Made by a program: the position numbers and the translations under genes
NCBI RefSeq assembly: GCF_008932295.1
Contig: NZ_WBWA01000026.1
Coordinates: 1-64,000, forward strand
Source: Brucella tritici
GTDB lineage: Bacteria; Pseudomonadota; Alphaproteobacteria; Rhizobiales; Rhizobiaceae
DNA length: 64,000 nucleotides
Direction of reading: 5' to 3'
Shown here: positions 27,612 through 35,899 of the stretch, in pieces
How the letters are laid out: the number at the start of each line of letters is the position of its first letter
How positions within the stretch are numbered: position 1 is the first letter of the stretch
Notes under the pieces: model-generated
What the model was told of the DNA's origin: nothing
Database searches by the model: none
The model's input: the letters and a program-made list of their open reading frames with translations, nothing else

Positions 27612-29083
27612 AGGCTTTCGTGCCATGTGCGTCCGTCACGCTCGATAAGCGCGATGGACGATGACGGCCCCCATGTTCCTGCCGTGTAGCCCTGTACGGG
27701 CTGGCTGTTCAATTCCCATCCCTGAAGGATCGGATCGACCCAGCGCCAAGCAGCCTCGACTTCATCGCGGCGCATGAAGAGGGTCTGGTTGCCGCGAACG
27801 ACATCCATGATGAGACGTTCATAGGCATCCGGATTGCGTTCGCTGAAGGAGGCGGCAAAGCTCATGTCGAGCGGCACGTGACGCAGGCGCATGCCGCCCG
27901 GACCCGGGTCCTTGATCATCAGCCACTGCTTCACGCCTTCATCCGGCTGGAGACGAATGACGAGCTGGTTGGCCACCACCTTGCCAGCGCTTTCACCGAA
28001 GATGGAATGCGGGATCGGCTTGAAGGTAACAACGATTTCTGAAACGCGCGTGGCAAGACGCTTGCCGGTGCGCAGATAGAAAGGCACACCTGCCCAGCGC
28101 CAGTTGGCAATTTCAGCCTTCAGCGCCACAAAGGTTTCAGTATTGCTGGTCTCGCTCTCAAGGTCTTCCAGATAGCCGCGCACCGGGCCGCCAGCCGAAG
28201 CACCGGCGCGATACTGACCGCGTACCGTCATGTCTTCGACATTGAGGTTGGTAATCGGCTTCAACGAGCGCAGAACCTTGACTTTTTCATCATGGACGGC
28301 ATCGGCTTCAATCGATGAAGGGGGCTCCATCGCAACGAGGCAGAGAAGCTGGAGAATGTGGTTCTGCACCATGTCGCGCAGCGCGCCCGCCTTGTCGTAA
28401 TAGCCCGCGCGGCCTTCCAGGCCGACGGCTTCTGCGACGGTGATCTGCACATGGTCGATATGGGCGGAGTTCCACAGCGGCTCATAGAGCGCATTGGCAA
28501 AGCGCAGCGCCATCAGGTTCTGCACGGTTTCCTTGCCGAGATAATGGTCGATGCGGAAGATCTGGTCTTCGCGGAAAACGCTGCCCAGCGTATCGTTGAG
28601 CGCCATGGCGGATTCCAGATCGCGGCCGATCGGCTTTTCCACGATGATGCGCGTATCACGGGTAATCAGGCCATGCGTCTTCAGACGGGTGGCGATATCG
28701 CCGAAGAGCGTCGGGCTGACGGCGAGATAAAAAGCGCGAATCTTTTCCGGCTTCTTGCCAATCAGGGTCTTGAGCGCATCCCAGCCCTCTTCGGACTTGG
28801 CGTCGACAGCCACATAGCTGAGGCGGGCGAGAAACTTGTCGACTTCCTTCTCGTCGACTTCCGTGGCCTTCACATGTTCATGAATGGCATCCCGTGCGAA
28901 CTGCCGATATTCGTCATCGGTCATGGCGCTGCGCGATGCGCCGATGATGCGCGTCGGGTCGGTGAGCTGGCCTGCACGCTGACGCTGATACAGTGCCGGA
29001 ATGAGCTTGCGTTCGGCAAGATCGCCGGAACCGCCGAACACGATGCAGTCGAAAGGCTCTACCGGAATTGTCTGGCTGGTCAT
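27608..29083 (-). CDS. zwf: Glucose-6-phosphate 1-dehydrogenase
   Basis: Oxidises glucose-6-phosphate to 6-phosphogluconolactone with NAD(P). 491 aa, standard. The Rossmann nucleotide motif is FGGSGDLAERKLIPALY (about 16-32), and the active-site signature RIDHYLGKETVQNL (about 177-190) with the catalytic His is intact. Its stop codon is formed inside the terminal CTAG of a palindromic repeat (27608-27611), meaning the repeat may have replaced the original 3' end of the gene; the C-terminus (ERDGRTWHESL) still looks normal for the family. First of the zwf-pgl-edd set. Confidence 0.96.
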   Translation of the reverse strand: MTSQTIPVEPFDCIVFGGSGDLAERKLIPALYQRQRAGQLTDPTRIIGASRSAMTDDEYRQFARDAIHEHVKATEVDEKEVDKFLARLSYVAVDAKSEEGWDALKTLIGKKPEKIRAFYLAVSPTLFGDIATRLKTHGLITRDTRIIVEKPIGRDLESAMALNDTLGSVFREDQIFRIDHYLGKETVQNLMALRFANALYEPLWNSAHIDHVQITVAEAVGLEGRAGYYDKAGALRDMVQNHILQLLCLVAMEPPSSIEADAVHDEKVKVLRSLKPITNLNVEDMTVRGQYRAGASAGGPVRGYLEDLESETSNTETFVALKAEIANWRWAGVPFYLRTGKRLATRVSEIVVTFKPIPHSIFGESAGKVVANQLVIRLQPDEGVKQWLMIKDPGPGGMRLRHVPLDMSFAASFSERNPDAYERLIMDVVRGNQTLFMRRDEVEAAWRWVDPILQGWELNSQPVQGYTAGTWGPSSSIALIERDGRTWHESL

Positions 29084-29353
29084 CTATCGCTCTCTTCTCT
29101 TCTTGCGCAAATCAGTCTGCTTGTGGGCAGCATGCGATTTTCACGCTGCCCTTGTCTATTATCTAATCGATTTAAATTCAACAGTCGCAATGCCGCATTC
29201 TCGCGAAATTGAAGGCGCCCTGCCATAATTGACGGATTAACGGCTTGTGCACACATGACATGTTCATCTTAAGGCCATATTGGAACAAACAATCTGGATT
29301 CAAGTGATTTGGCCAAGTTGGACGGTATCTTGGTTCTGCCAAAGGAGAATGAC

Positions 29354-30103
29354 ATGAAGAGGCTGCAGGATAAGGTCGCAATCATCACCGGTGCCGGTTC
29401 GGGCTTCGGTTCAGGCATGGCGCGCCGATTTGCAGCCGAAGGTGCAAAGGTCATCCTCGCTGATGTGAACGTAAAACGTGTCGAGGATGAACTTGCCGAT
29501 ATTGGCAAGAACGCCCTTTCCGTGCAGGCGGATGTATCGCGCAAGGACGACATGGAGCGCGTGGCGCGCACGGCCTTCGAAGCGTTCGGCCGCATCGACA
29601 TCATGGTCAACAATGCCGGTTTTACGCATCGCAACATGCCTCTGACGGAAGTAACGGAGGACAGTTTCGACCTGATCTCGTCCGTGAATATGAAGGCGCT
29701 TTATTATTCGACCCAGATCGTTGCGCCGATCATGGAGCATCAGGGCGGCGGCGTCATCATCAATACGGCTTCGGCAACCGCGCTGCGCCCGCGCAAGGGC
29801 CTCGTCTGGTACAGCGCGTCCAAGGGCTGGATCATTAGCGCGACCAAGGCGATGGCGCTGGAACTTGCGGACAAGAATATCCGCGTGAACTGCATCTGCC
29901 CGGCTGAAAGCGACGGTGAGGCATTGAAGCTGTTTCTGGAGGAAGACACCCCGGAAGCGCGTGCCGCGCTCAAGGCGACTATTCCTCTCGACCGGTTTTC
30001 GACGCCGGAGGATGTGGCAGAGGCTGCACTCTGGCTGGCCTCGGATGCCGCCTCCATGGTGACGGGGACGGCACTTAATATCGACGGTGGTTACTCAATC
30101 TGA
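29354..30103 (+). CDS. Short-chain dehydrogenase/reductase (SDR), classical type
   Basis: 249 aa from ATG 29354, which follows AAAGGAGA. NAD(P)-dependent oxidoreductase with the classical SDR set: cofactor motif TGAGSGFGSG (about 12-21), NNAG (about 87-90), and the catalytic triad Ser in INTASATALRP with Tyr and Lys in YSASKGW (about 155-161). Asp in LADVNVKR after strand 2 suggests NAD preference. The C-terminus (TGTALNIDGGYSI) is that of FabG/glucose-1-dehydrogenase-like enzymes. No operon partner, so the substrate is unknown. A dispersed repeat follows 16 nt after its stop. Confidence 0.9.
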   Translation: MKRLQDKVAIITGAGSGFGSGMARRFAAEGAKVILADVNVKRVEDELADIGKNALSVQADVSRKDDMERVARTAFEAFGRIDIMVNNAGFTHRNMPLTEVTEDSFDLISSVNMKALYYSTQIVAPIMEHQGGGVIINTASATALRPRKGLVWYSASKGWIISATKAMALELADKNIRVNCICPAESDGEALKLFLEEDTPEARAALKATIPLDRFSTPEDVAEAALWLASDAASMVTGTALNIDGGYSI

Positions 30104-30118
30104 GATTGCGGCTCTGGC

Positions 30119-30225
30119 GGCCTGCAAATGGCGTTGTTTTGCGCTTCCGGTGCTCATGTACCTAAAAGTACACTCCGCTCCGGTTCTCAAACTCCACCAT
30201 TTTCGGCTCGCCATAACCACAATCT
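30119..30225 (+). repeat. 3'-flanking dispersed repeat, copy 2 (uninterrupted)
   Basis: GGCCTGCAAATGGCG, then GCGCTTCCGGTGCTCATGTA, then GTACACTCCGCTCCGGTTCTCAAACTCCACCATTTTCG (segments given separately). It is the most compact copy and shows the state without the insertion seen at 52.9 kb. TGTAC/GTACA can form a small stem. Confidence 0.65.
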
Positions 30226-30231
30226 ACCAAT

Positions 30232-30882
30232 CTAGCTGTTGGCTTCGGCAAGGAAGCTATCAAAAATGGCTTCCAGCCGACTGTGCCGTTCAGCGGCCAT
30301 CAGCTTTCCGGTTTCCGTCTTGAAGCCGGAGGCGAGGCCGAACAGTTTCGTGCGGAAATGATCGAGCGCAAAGCGCTTGTCATCCAGCGGGCGGTTTTCG
30401 GCGTGCGGGTCGCGCCAGTCATAAAGCGCACTGCCCATGCGGCCCGCAATGTAGAAACACCGGGCAGCACCGATGACGCCGATGGCGTCGAGCCGGTCGG
30501 CATCCTGCAGTATCTTCGCTTCTGTCGTGACGGGCTCGATATTGGCCGAAAAACTGTGCGCCTCGATGGCATGGGCGGCGAGGCCGATGCGCGCGTCATT
30601 CCAGCCGAGGTTCCGCAGCAAGGTTGTTGCCTTTTCCGCCGCCAGTCGCGAAGCGCGGTTTCTGTCAGGCGAATTCTTCTCCACACTCACGCAGTCATGC
30701 AGCAGGGCCGCGGCGCAAAGAACTTCGGCGTCGCCGCCTTCCTGGCGCTGGATCGCAGCAGCATTTTTCCAGACGCGGGCAAGGTGAGACAGATCGTGCG
30801 ACCCGTCCTCGCCATGTTCGAGCGCGTGGGGCAGAAGGCTTTCGGCAAGCGTTGCAAAAGGCGCGAAGATATGTGCTGTCAT
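30232..30882 (-). CDS. HD-domain metal-dependent phosphohydrolase
   Basis: 216 aa. HD residues: His in DGSHDLSHLARVWKNA (about 28-33), the His-Asp pair in CAAALLHDCVSVEK (about 61-62), a further His in IGLAAHAIEAHSF and the Asp of ILQDADRLDAIG (about 127-130). The last motif is characteristic of the YedJ/YpgQ-like group of small HD hydrolases. Substrate unknown, likely a nucleotide. It lies convergent with the SDR gene and 44 bp downstream of the MFS gene on the same strand. Confidence 0.88.
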   Translation of the reverse strand: MTAHIFAPFATLAESLLPHALEHGEDGSHDLSHLARVWKNAAAIQRQEGGDAEVLCAAALLHDCVSVEKNSPDRNRASRLAAEKATTLLRNLGWNDARIGLAAHAIEAHSFSANIEPVTTEAKILQDADRLDAIGVIGAARCFYIAGRMGSALYDWRDPHAENRPLDDKRFALDHFRTKLFGLASGFKTETGKLMAAERHSRLEAIFDSFLAEANS

Positions 30883-30926
30883 CCTGGTTCTGCCGTGGGT
30901 TTTGGGGATTCGGAGGATGACGGAAA

Positions 30927-32192
30927 CTACGGGTTCTTGCGCAGGACGGTCCAGTTATAAAATGCGCCGAGAGCCATAATCAGGCATGTGCCGAGGAATA
31001 CGGACCGCATACCGAAGTGACCGCCGACAAAGCCGCCAGCGACGGGACCGGCAACTTGGCCGACATATTGAGCTGAGACGGAATAGCCCAGAATGCCGCC
31101 TGCCACGCGGTCGGGCACATTGTGCCGGATGACGCTGGTGATGCAGGGCAGCAATCCGCCCAGCGCCAGCCCCATCAGAAAACGCAGGCCGATCAGTTGC
31201 CAGGCTTCCGTTACGAAAGCCTGCGGGATCAGAAGCAGCGCGGAAACTGACAGTGCCCCGATGATGACGCGCGTATGGCCGATGCGGTCGGCAAGGCGGC
31301 CCAGCCGTGAGGACGACATAATGCTGCCGAGCGCGGCAGCAGCCATCACCACACCGGAGATGAGTGTCACTTTCGTCTGGTCGTCCATGAGCTGGATCAC
31401 ATAGACGGTGATGATCGGCTCGATCGACATATTGGCGAAAAGCAGCAGCATGCCCGTCACCAGCATGGCGACAACCGGCTTCCTGTCAGGGATGGCAGCC
31501 CAGATGGATTCCGCCTTCTGCTCCCTGGTCGGCTTCGGCGGCTTGCGCTCTTCGCGGATCAGGAATGTGGTGGCCAGAAAAGTGAGGAAAATCACGCCGC
31601 CCGCCAGCCAGAAGGTTGCGCGAATGCCGATCAGTGGCGGCAATGCGCCGCCGAGCAAGGGGCCAGCCAGATTGCCCGCCATGATGCCAGCCGAAAGCGC
31701 GCCCAGCGCCCAACCGGTCTTTTCCTTTGGCGTCTGTGTGGCGACGAGGATCATCGAGCCGGACGAATAGCCGCCCGCAATGCCCACGAACAGGCGCAGC
31801 GCCACCAGTTGCCAGACGCTCGTCACCATGCCGATCAGCGACATGGCGATGGCCATGCCAAGGCTGGCGCGGATGAGCATCAGCTTGCGCCCGTATCGGT
31901 CGCCAAGCCTGCCCCACAGCGGTGCGACGAAGGCTGCGGCCAGAAAAGTAGCGCCGTAGGCGACGCCCGACCACTGCACGATTGCCGCATGATCGGTGAC
32001 GCCCAATTGTTCCACATAGAGCGGCAGGAAGGGGAGGAGCAGCGACATGGCAATGAGCGTCGTGAACGAACCGATGAGGCAGATCAACAGATTCTGCTTC
32101 CAGTAGCGTTCGTGGTTTTCCTCAGTGGCCACATTTTCCTGGCGGGCTGTGGCGACGGTTTCGTCGCTTGCAGCGGCTTGGGCGGTGCTCAT
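30927..32192 (-). CDS. Major facilitator superfamily efflux transporter (MdtG-like)
   Basis: 421 aa from ATG 32192 (MSTAQAAAS); a longer frame to 32429 runs through the divergent gene's promoter and is rejected. Twelve membrane helices can be traced. The MFS motif A is present after helix 2 (GRLGDRYGRKLML, about 91-103), a related loop after helix 8 (GRLADRIGHTRVI), and helix 5 has the drug-proton antiporter-like LSAGIMAGNLAGPLLGG. Likely a proton-driven drug or metabolite exporter in the inner membrane. It is divergent from a GntR/FCD regulator with a palindrome in between, so control by that regulator is plausible. Confidence 0.88.
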   Translation of the reverse strand: MSTAQAAASDETVATARQENVATEENHERYWKQNLLICLIGSFTTLIAMSLLLPFLPLYVEQLGVTDHAAIVQWSGVAYGATFLAAAFVAPLWGRLGDRYGRKLMLIRASLGMAIAMSLIGMVTSVWQLVALRLFVGIAGGYSSGSMILVATQTPKEKTGWALGALSAGIMAGNLAGPLLGGALPPLIGIRATFWLAGGVIFLTFLATTFLIREERKPPKPTREQKAESIWAAIPDRKPVVAMLVTGMLLLFANMSIEPIITVYVIQLMDDQTKVTLISGVVMAAAALGSIMSSSRLGRLADRIGHTRVIIGALSVSALLLIPQAFVTEAWQLIGLRFLMGLALGGLLPCITSVIRHNVPDRVAGGILGYSVSAQYVGQVAGPVAGGFVGGHFGMRSVFLGTCLIMALGAFYNWTVLRKNP

Positions 32193-32228
32193 GTCATGTC
32201 TCGCGATTGCAATGTATTCCATTTTGGG

Positions 32229-32243
32229 ATACCAAAACGGTAT
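32229..32243. promoter_or_regulatory. Candidate GntR (FCD) operator between MFS gene and its regulator
   Basis: ATACC-AAAAC-GGTAT is a perfect 5-bp inverted repeat, 36 bp upstream of the MFS start and 68 bp upstream of the regulator start. The spacing and ATACC/GGTAT half-sites are like operators of FCD-type GntR proteins. Confidence 0.5.
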
Positions 32244-32310
32244 GCATGAATGCGCCTGTCGAAACGACTTGTCAATTGCAGCGCTAATCGAAAATGGAGA
32301 ATGGTCGCCA

Positions 32311-32976
32311 ATGTCACAGATGAGGCAGGTTGAAACGCAGCTTCGCGACATGATCCTCGGCCTGGAACTGGGGCCGGGCGAACGTTTGACCGAGCGTTGG
32401 ATCGAGGCGCAGTTTGAAGCCTCACGCACGCCGATCCGGGCAGCACTTTTGCGGCTGGAGGCGGAAGGACTGATCTGTCGCGAAGGGCGCGGCTGGACGG
32501 TTTCGCCGATAAATCTCAGCGAAATCGAACAGATCGGTGTCTATCGTGAAGCGTTGGAAATTGCTGCGCTGAAGCTCACCTGTGCGCTTGAAGATCGCAG
32601 CGGCGTTGAGCTGATTCTGGCGATGCTGGATAGCTGCGATGCCGACACGTCGCGCGAGGAATGGCACCGGATCGGCATGGATTTTCATATCGAGCTGGCG
32701 CGGCTGTCCGGCAACGAGTTTCTCAGCCGTGGCGTGCGCGATGCCATGCAGCGCCTCTCACGGGCGCGCTGGCTGGAGGTGCGCGACGAGGCGGCGCTCG
32801 CTCGCGCATGGGCCGAACACCGCGCTATTCTCGACGCGGTGCGCGAAGGAAATGCCGACAAGGCGACGGCGTTGATGAGCGCGCATCTGGACGGCAGCCG
32901 CAGCCGCCTCGTCAGCAATCTGCACGAGGACCGCCGCGGCCTCAAGGCGCGAGGTTTTGCTGTCATCAGCGCGTAA
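32311..32976 (+). CDS. GntR-family transcriptional regulator with FCD domain
   Basis: 221 aa from ATG 32311; no in-frame ATG with a better site except 32242, which overlaps the operator. The N-terminal winged helix has the GntR pattern LRDMILGLELGPGERLTE (about 9-26) and EASRTPIRAALLRLEAEGLICRE (about 34-56). The C-terminal FCD effector domain (about 80-210) is all-helical, with the usual Asp/His positions in MDFHIELARLSGN and WAEHRAILDAV, which bind a metal and a carboxylate ligand in the family. Divergent from the MFS transporter, probably its local regulator. Confidence 0.88.
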   Translation: MSQMRQVETQLRDMILGLELGPGERLTERWIEAQFEASRTPIRAALLRLEAEGLICREGRGWTVSPINLSEIEQIGVYREALEIAALKLTCALEDRSGVELILAMLDSCDADTSREEWHRIGMDFHIELARLSGNEFLSRGVRDAMQRLSRARWLEVRDEAALARAWAEHRAILDAVREGNADKATALMSAHLDGSRSRLVSNLHEDRRGLKARGFAVISA

Positions 32977-32981
32977 CACGG

Positions 32982-33206
32982 TTACCGCCATTCGGGCAGC
33001 TTATGGCCGTCGCGTGAATAATATTGCATGCGCCCGTCACCGATGCCGATATCCCGCAGGATGTATTCCGGCGAATGTTCGGTAATGACGATATGAGTAC
33101 GTTTGCGCGAAAACAAGCGGGAGAACAGCGCGCTCCAGCCGCTTTCCGATCCGTGGCTGACCGTGGGCGCTGTGGCGGTTGTGCAGGCAGAATCGAGGTT
33201 TTTCAT
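32982..33206 (-). CDS. Small DUF1127-like protein, 74 aa
   Basis: ATG 33206 preceded by AGGTGAG; a longer frame to 33431 is rejected because it covers the divergent LysR gene's start. The C-terminal part SPEYILRDIGIGDGRMQYYSR resembles DUF1127 (YjiS-like) domains, in which an Arg-rich short protein ends in a L-x-D-(I/L)-G-(I/L) motif; SRLFSRKR supplies the basic patch. DUF1127 proteins in related bacteria act in RNA turnover and carbon or phosphate adaptation. It ends 5 bp from the GntR gene stop. Confidence 0.65.
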   Translation of the reverse strand: MKNLDSACTTATAPTVSHGSESGWSALFSRLFSRKRTHIVITEHSPEYILRDIGIGDGRMQYYSRDGHKLPEWR

Positions 33207-33311
33207 GATCTCACCTATCGAATGAAGCGGCTGTGGGAGGCAGCTACTTGTTAAACTGTGCCTATAGGTATGCGCCCGAAAACCTTTGTTTTCCAATCGA
33301 ACCTCGATTAG

Positions 33312-33336
33312 TATGCATAAGGAGGACTTATGCATA
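33312..33336 (+). promoter_or_regulatory. Perfect palindrome enclosing the Shine-Dalgarno of the LysR gene
   Basis: TATGCATAAG (33312-33321) and CTTATGCATA (33327-33336) form a perfect 10-bp inverted repeat whose 5-nt spacer GAGGA is the core of the ribosome binding site. The arm ends at the base before the ATG. It may be an autoregulatory operator, an RNA hairpin controlling initiation, or both. Confidence 0.65.
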
Positions 33337-34224
33337 ATGACGACAGCGCTTCCCCCTTTATCGGCCATTCGCGTTTTTGAATCCGCCGCCCGCCATGCAA
33401 GTTTTACCCGCGCTGCGGAGGAGCTGGGCATGACGCAGGCTGCGGTCAGTTATCAGATCAAGATCTTGGAGGAGCGCGTCGGCGCGCCCCTGTTTCTGCG
33501 TATGCCGCGACAGGTGGAACTGACTGAACTTGGCAAGCAGCTTGCGCCCGCGATCACGGAAGCGTTCGAGACAATGCGCAATGCCTTTGCCAGCCTGCGG
33601 GAAGATGCGGAGGGCACGCTTTCGATCAGCGTGCTCGCCACTTTTGCCGCCAATTGGCTGGCGCATCGGCTTGGCTCGTTCCAGATGCGGCATCCGTCGC
33701 TCGCGGTCAGGCTCGATACGTCCGACAGCGTCATTGATTTCGCAACGTCCAATGTGGATATCGCAATCAGAAGCGGTTTCGGTAAATGGCCGGGCCTGGA
33801 AGCGCATCAGCTCATCAAGGCGAGTTTCACGCCCATGCTGAGTCCGGCTCTGGCCGCAACCATCGGCGGAGTGAAGGAACCTGCCGATCTGCTGCGGCTT
33901 AAGATCATCGACGCGAGCGACACGTGGTGGAAAATCTGGTTCAAGGCGGCGGGGATCGAAAACCCGCAATTGCAGGGCAATACGCAGAGCCGCCTCGGAG
34001 CGCAGCATATTGAAGGGCGAGCGACGGTCGCGGGGCAGGGCGTGGGCATTCTCACGCCTGCTTTCCACCAGATCGAAATCGCCACCGGCCAGCTTATCCA
34101 GCCTTTCGACATTCTTGGCGATGATGGACGCGCTTATTGGCTCGTGTACCCCAAATCCCGTCGCAATACGCCCAAGGTGCGCGCATTCAGGGAATGGATA
34201 TTGAGCGAGCTCGACTGCGGATAG
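33337..34224 (+). CDS. LysR-family transcriptional regulator (GcvA-like)
   Basis: 295 aa from ATG 33337 (MTTALPPLSAIRV), with AAGGAGGA located in the loop of a palindrome; ATG 33313 in frame is the alternative. The N-terminal winged HTH is the GcvA-type ALPPLSAIRVFESAARHASF, then TRAAEELGMTQAAVSYQIK (about 27-45). The C-terminal periplasmic-binding-like effector domain spans about 90-290. GcvA-type regulators often control the neighbouring gene, here the convergent GST or the divergent DUF1127 gene, but no effector can be read. Confidence 0.9.
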   Translation: MTTALPPLSAIRVFESAARHASFTRAAEELGMTQAAVSYQIKILEERVGAPLFLRMPRQVELTELGKQLAPAITEAFETMRNAFASLREDAEGTLSISVLATFAANWLAHRLGSFQMRHPSLAVRLDTSDSVIDFATSNVDIAIRSGFGKWPGLEAHQLIKASFTPMLSPALAATIGGVKEPADLLRLKIIDASDTWWKIWFKAAGIENPQLQGNTQSRLGAQHIEGRATVAGQGVGILTPAFHQIEIATGQLIQPFDILGDDGRAYWLVYPKSRRNTPKVRAFREWILSELDCG

Positions 34225-34242
34225 ACTGTAGCCCGGACAGGC

Positions 34243-34926
34243 TCAATCTTTCGATACGGCGAGGAAAACCGCGTGCTGGGCGTCATAGGCACGCTTGAAG
34301 GCAGGGCGGGCTTCGCCGCGCGCGACATAGGCTGCAAGGTTCGGGTAGTCGTTCAATATGCCTGAACTCTTCAGCCTTCGCAGCACGGTCACCATCAGAA
34401 GATCACCGGCGCTGAACGCGCCCTCCAGCCAGTCATTGTTGCCGAGACGGGCGGAAAGTGCATCCAGTCTTTTGCGGATACGCGCTTCCATGATGGGCAT
34501 ACGCTGCTCATGCCAGCTTTCCCGCCGTTCCACGAAGCCGGCCGTTTCCCGCTCGATGATCACCGGTTCGATGGTGTTGTGCGCGGCGAACATCCATGTG
34601 ATGGCGCGTGCCCGGCCATTGACGTCATCCGGCAGAAGGCCGGGGTTCTGTTCCGCAATATGAAGCACGATCGCGCCGGATTCAAACAGCGCCAGATCGC
34701 CCTCTTCATAGGTGGGTATCTGCCCGAAGGGTTGAAGATCAAGATGGGGGCTGGCTTTCATCGCCTCAAACGAGACGAGGCGCACATCATAGTCCTGCCC
34801 GGTCTCTTCAAGCGCCCATCGAACAGGCATGTCCCGCGCCATTCCCCGGCCGTGATCAGGCGAATTTTCAAATGCGGTGATGACGGGACGTGCCGGACTG
34901 TTGCCGCTGGTGGACGCATTTTTCAT
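34243..34926 (-). CDS. Glutathione S-transferase family protein
   Basis: 227 aa. The N-terminal thioredoxin-like half (about 15-95) has PVITAFENSPDHGRGMARDMPVRW-type start (motif spans about 13-36), FGQIPTYEEGDLALFESGAI with the cis-Pro of GST (about 66-85), and the C-terminal all-helical domain contains FSAGDLLMVTVLRRL, where the N-capping Asp of the GST fold sits. It probably conjugates or reduces electrophiles using glutathione. The upstream region contains a palindrome resembling a TetR operator at 35052. Convergent with the LysR gene. Confidence 0.88.
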   Translation of the reverse strand: MKNASTSGNSPARPVITAFENSPDHGRGMARDMPVRWALEETGQDYDVRLVSFEAMKASPHLDLQPFGQIPTYEEGDLALFESGAIVLHIAEQNPGLLPDDVNGRARAITWMFAAHNTIEPVIIERETAGFVERRESWHEQRMPIMEARIRKRLDALSARLGNNDWLEGAFSAGDLLMVTVLRRLKSSGILNDYPNLAAYVARGEARPAFKRAYDAQHAVFLAVSKD

Positions 34927-35051
34927 GATGGCTCCTCCTCAATGTCGCGTTTATTCCCCCCGGATGTAAACCGATACCTCCTGGTTTCGGTTGCAGTCTT
35001 CTGCTGCCTCTTTCCGTCCGGAACAGCCAGATTAAACCCATTCATGAAATA

Positions 35052-35069
35052 ATACCGACCAGTTGGTAT
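35052..35069. promoter_or_regulatory. TetR-like operator upstream of the GST gene
   Basis: ATACCGACCAGTTGGTAT is an imperfect palindrome (ATACC...GGTAT with internal ACC/GGT), 126 bp before the GST start. The layout is typical of TetR-family operators. No TetR gene is in the window, so the regulator would be elsewhere. Confidence 0.45.
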
Positions 35070-35073
35070 GTTG

Positions 35074-35212
35074 TCAATGCAAGGAAGGAAGGTGAGAAGA
35101 GGGAGAATGGGGAGGGGAAGGAGACGAGAAGCAAAGGTAGAAGGATGAAGCCGGGAAGTGGCGGTGCAACGGTGGGAGCAGGCGAAAGAAGGAGCGGATT
35201 GGTGCGGTTTGG
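35074..35212. other. Polypurine-rich intergenic tract
   Basis: Within the 500-bp gap between GST and the CMD gene, the plus strand is strongly purine-biased from about 35080 to 35150 (AAGGAAGGAAGG and GGGAGAATGGGGAGGGGAAG runs) and less so to 35212. ORFs crossing it on either strand have low-complexity products and no ribosome site. No gene is supported here. Confidence 0.5.
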
Positions 35213-35363
35213 ATTTAAACCGATCACGGAACAGCAGCCAATCTTGTGGCCTTCTCCATGCGTCAATCTCCCCATTTACGTCGCGACGATTGGTTTCGTG
35301 GGAGGAATTTGTTCCATCGTATAAGAGCCAAAATATCGGGCATTCAAATTTTTTTCTGCCGAA

Positions 35364-35390
35364 TGTCACATACGGCATTGCTGTCTCGTC
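35364..35390 (+). promoter_or_regulatory. Predicted ECF41 promoter of the CMD-sigma operon
   Basis: TGTCACA (35364-35370), exactly 16 nt, then CGTC (35387-35390). This is the consensus known for ECF41-group sigma factors (TGTCACA-N16-CGTC), and the ECF41 gene is the second gene downstream. The CMD start is 38 bp after the -10 element. Confidence 0.85.
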
Positions 35391-35428
35391 ATGTCTATCG
35401 AACCCCTTGAACCGAAAGGAACGATACC

Positions 35429-35899
35429 ATGACCCCTCTGCTCAACCCGTTCAATGTTGCCCCTGCCACGATGAAGTCCTGGATGAACGCTTCGATGACG
35501 ATCGCATCCAGTCTGGAAGCGAGCCTGATCGAGCTTGTCAAAATCCGCTCATCGCAGATTAACGCCTGCGCCAATTGCATCAATATGCATACGCTTGAAG
35601 CACGCTCTCTTGGCGAGACCGAACAACGCATCTATTTGTTATCGGCATGGCGGGAAGCACCGTGCTACTCTGAGCGCGAACGTGCGGCTCTGGGATGGGT
35701 CGACGCGCTGACCCGCCTGTCGCAAGGCCATGATCTGGAAGGCGCCCGCACTGCCATGCAGGCACAGTTCACTGAGGAGGAGCAAGTGAACCTTACGCTG
35801 ATGATCAACATCATCAATGGATGGAACCGCATGGCGGTTGGCTTTGGTCTCTGGTTCGAACCGGAAGCCAAGAAGCCAGCAGTAAAGGCAGCCGTCTGA
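35429..35899 (+). CDS. Carboxymuconolactone decarboxylase-family (AhpD-like) protein
   Basis: 156 aa, ATG 35429 with AAAGGAAC. The core AhpD/CMD helix carries the redox motif INACANCINMHTLEAR (about 48-63): Cys-x-x-Cys followed by His four residues on, which in AhpD supports peroxide reduction through a lipoyl or thiol partner. The C-terminal NIINGWNRMAVGF is also typical. CMD proteins are the standard partner of ECF41 sigma factors. Its TGA overlaps the ATG of the sigma gene, so the pair is translationally coupled and driven by the upstream ECF41 promoter. Confidence 0.9.
   Translation: MTPLLNPFNVAPATMKSWMNASMTIASSLEASLIELVKIRSSQINACANCINMHTLEARSLGETEQRIYLLSAWREAPCYSERERAALGWVDALTRLSQGHDLEGARTAMQAQFTEEEQVNLTLMINIINGWNRMAVGFGLWFEPEAKKPAVKAAV

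Noticed and set aside
35042-35275. 77-codon minus-strand frame with a hydrophobic middle
   Set aside because: It is the translation of the polypurine tract (Leu/Pro/Ser repeats), with no ribosome site; a composition artefact.
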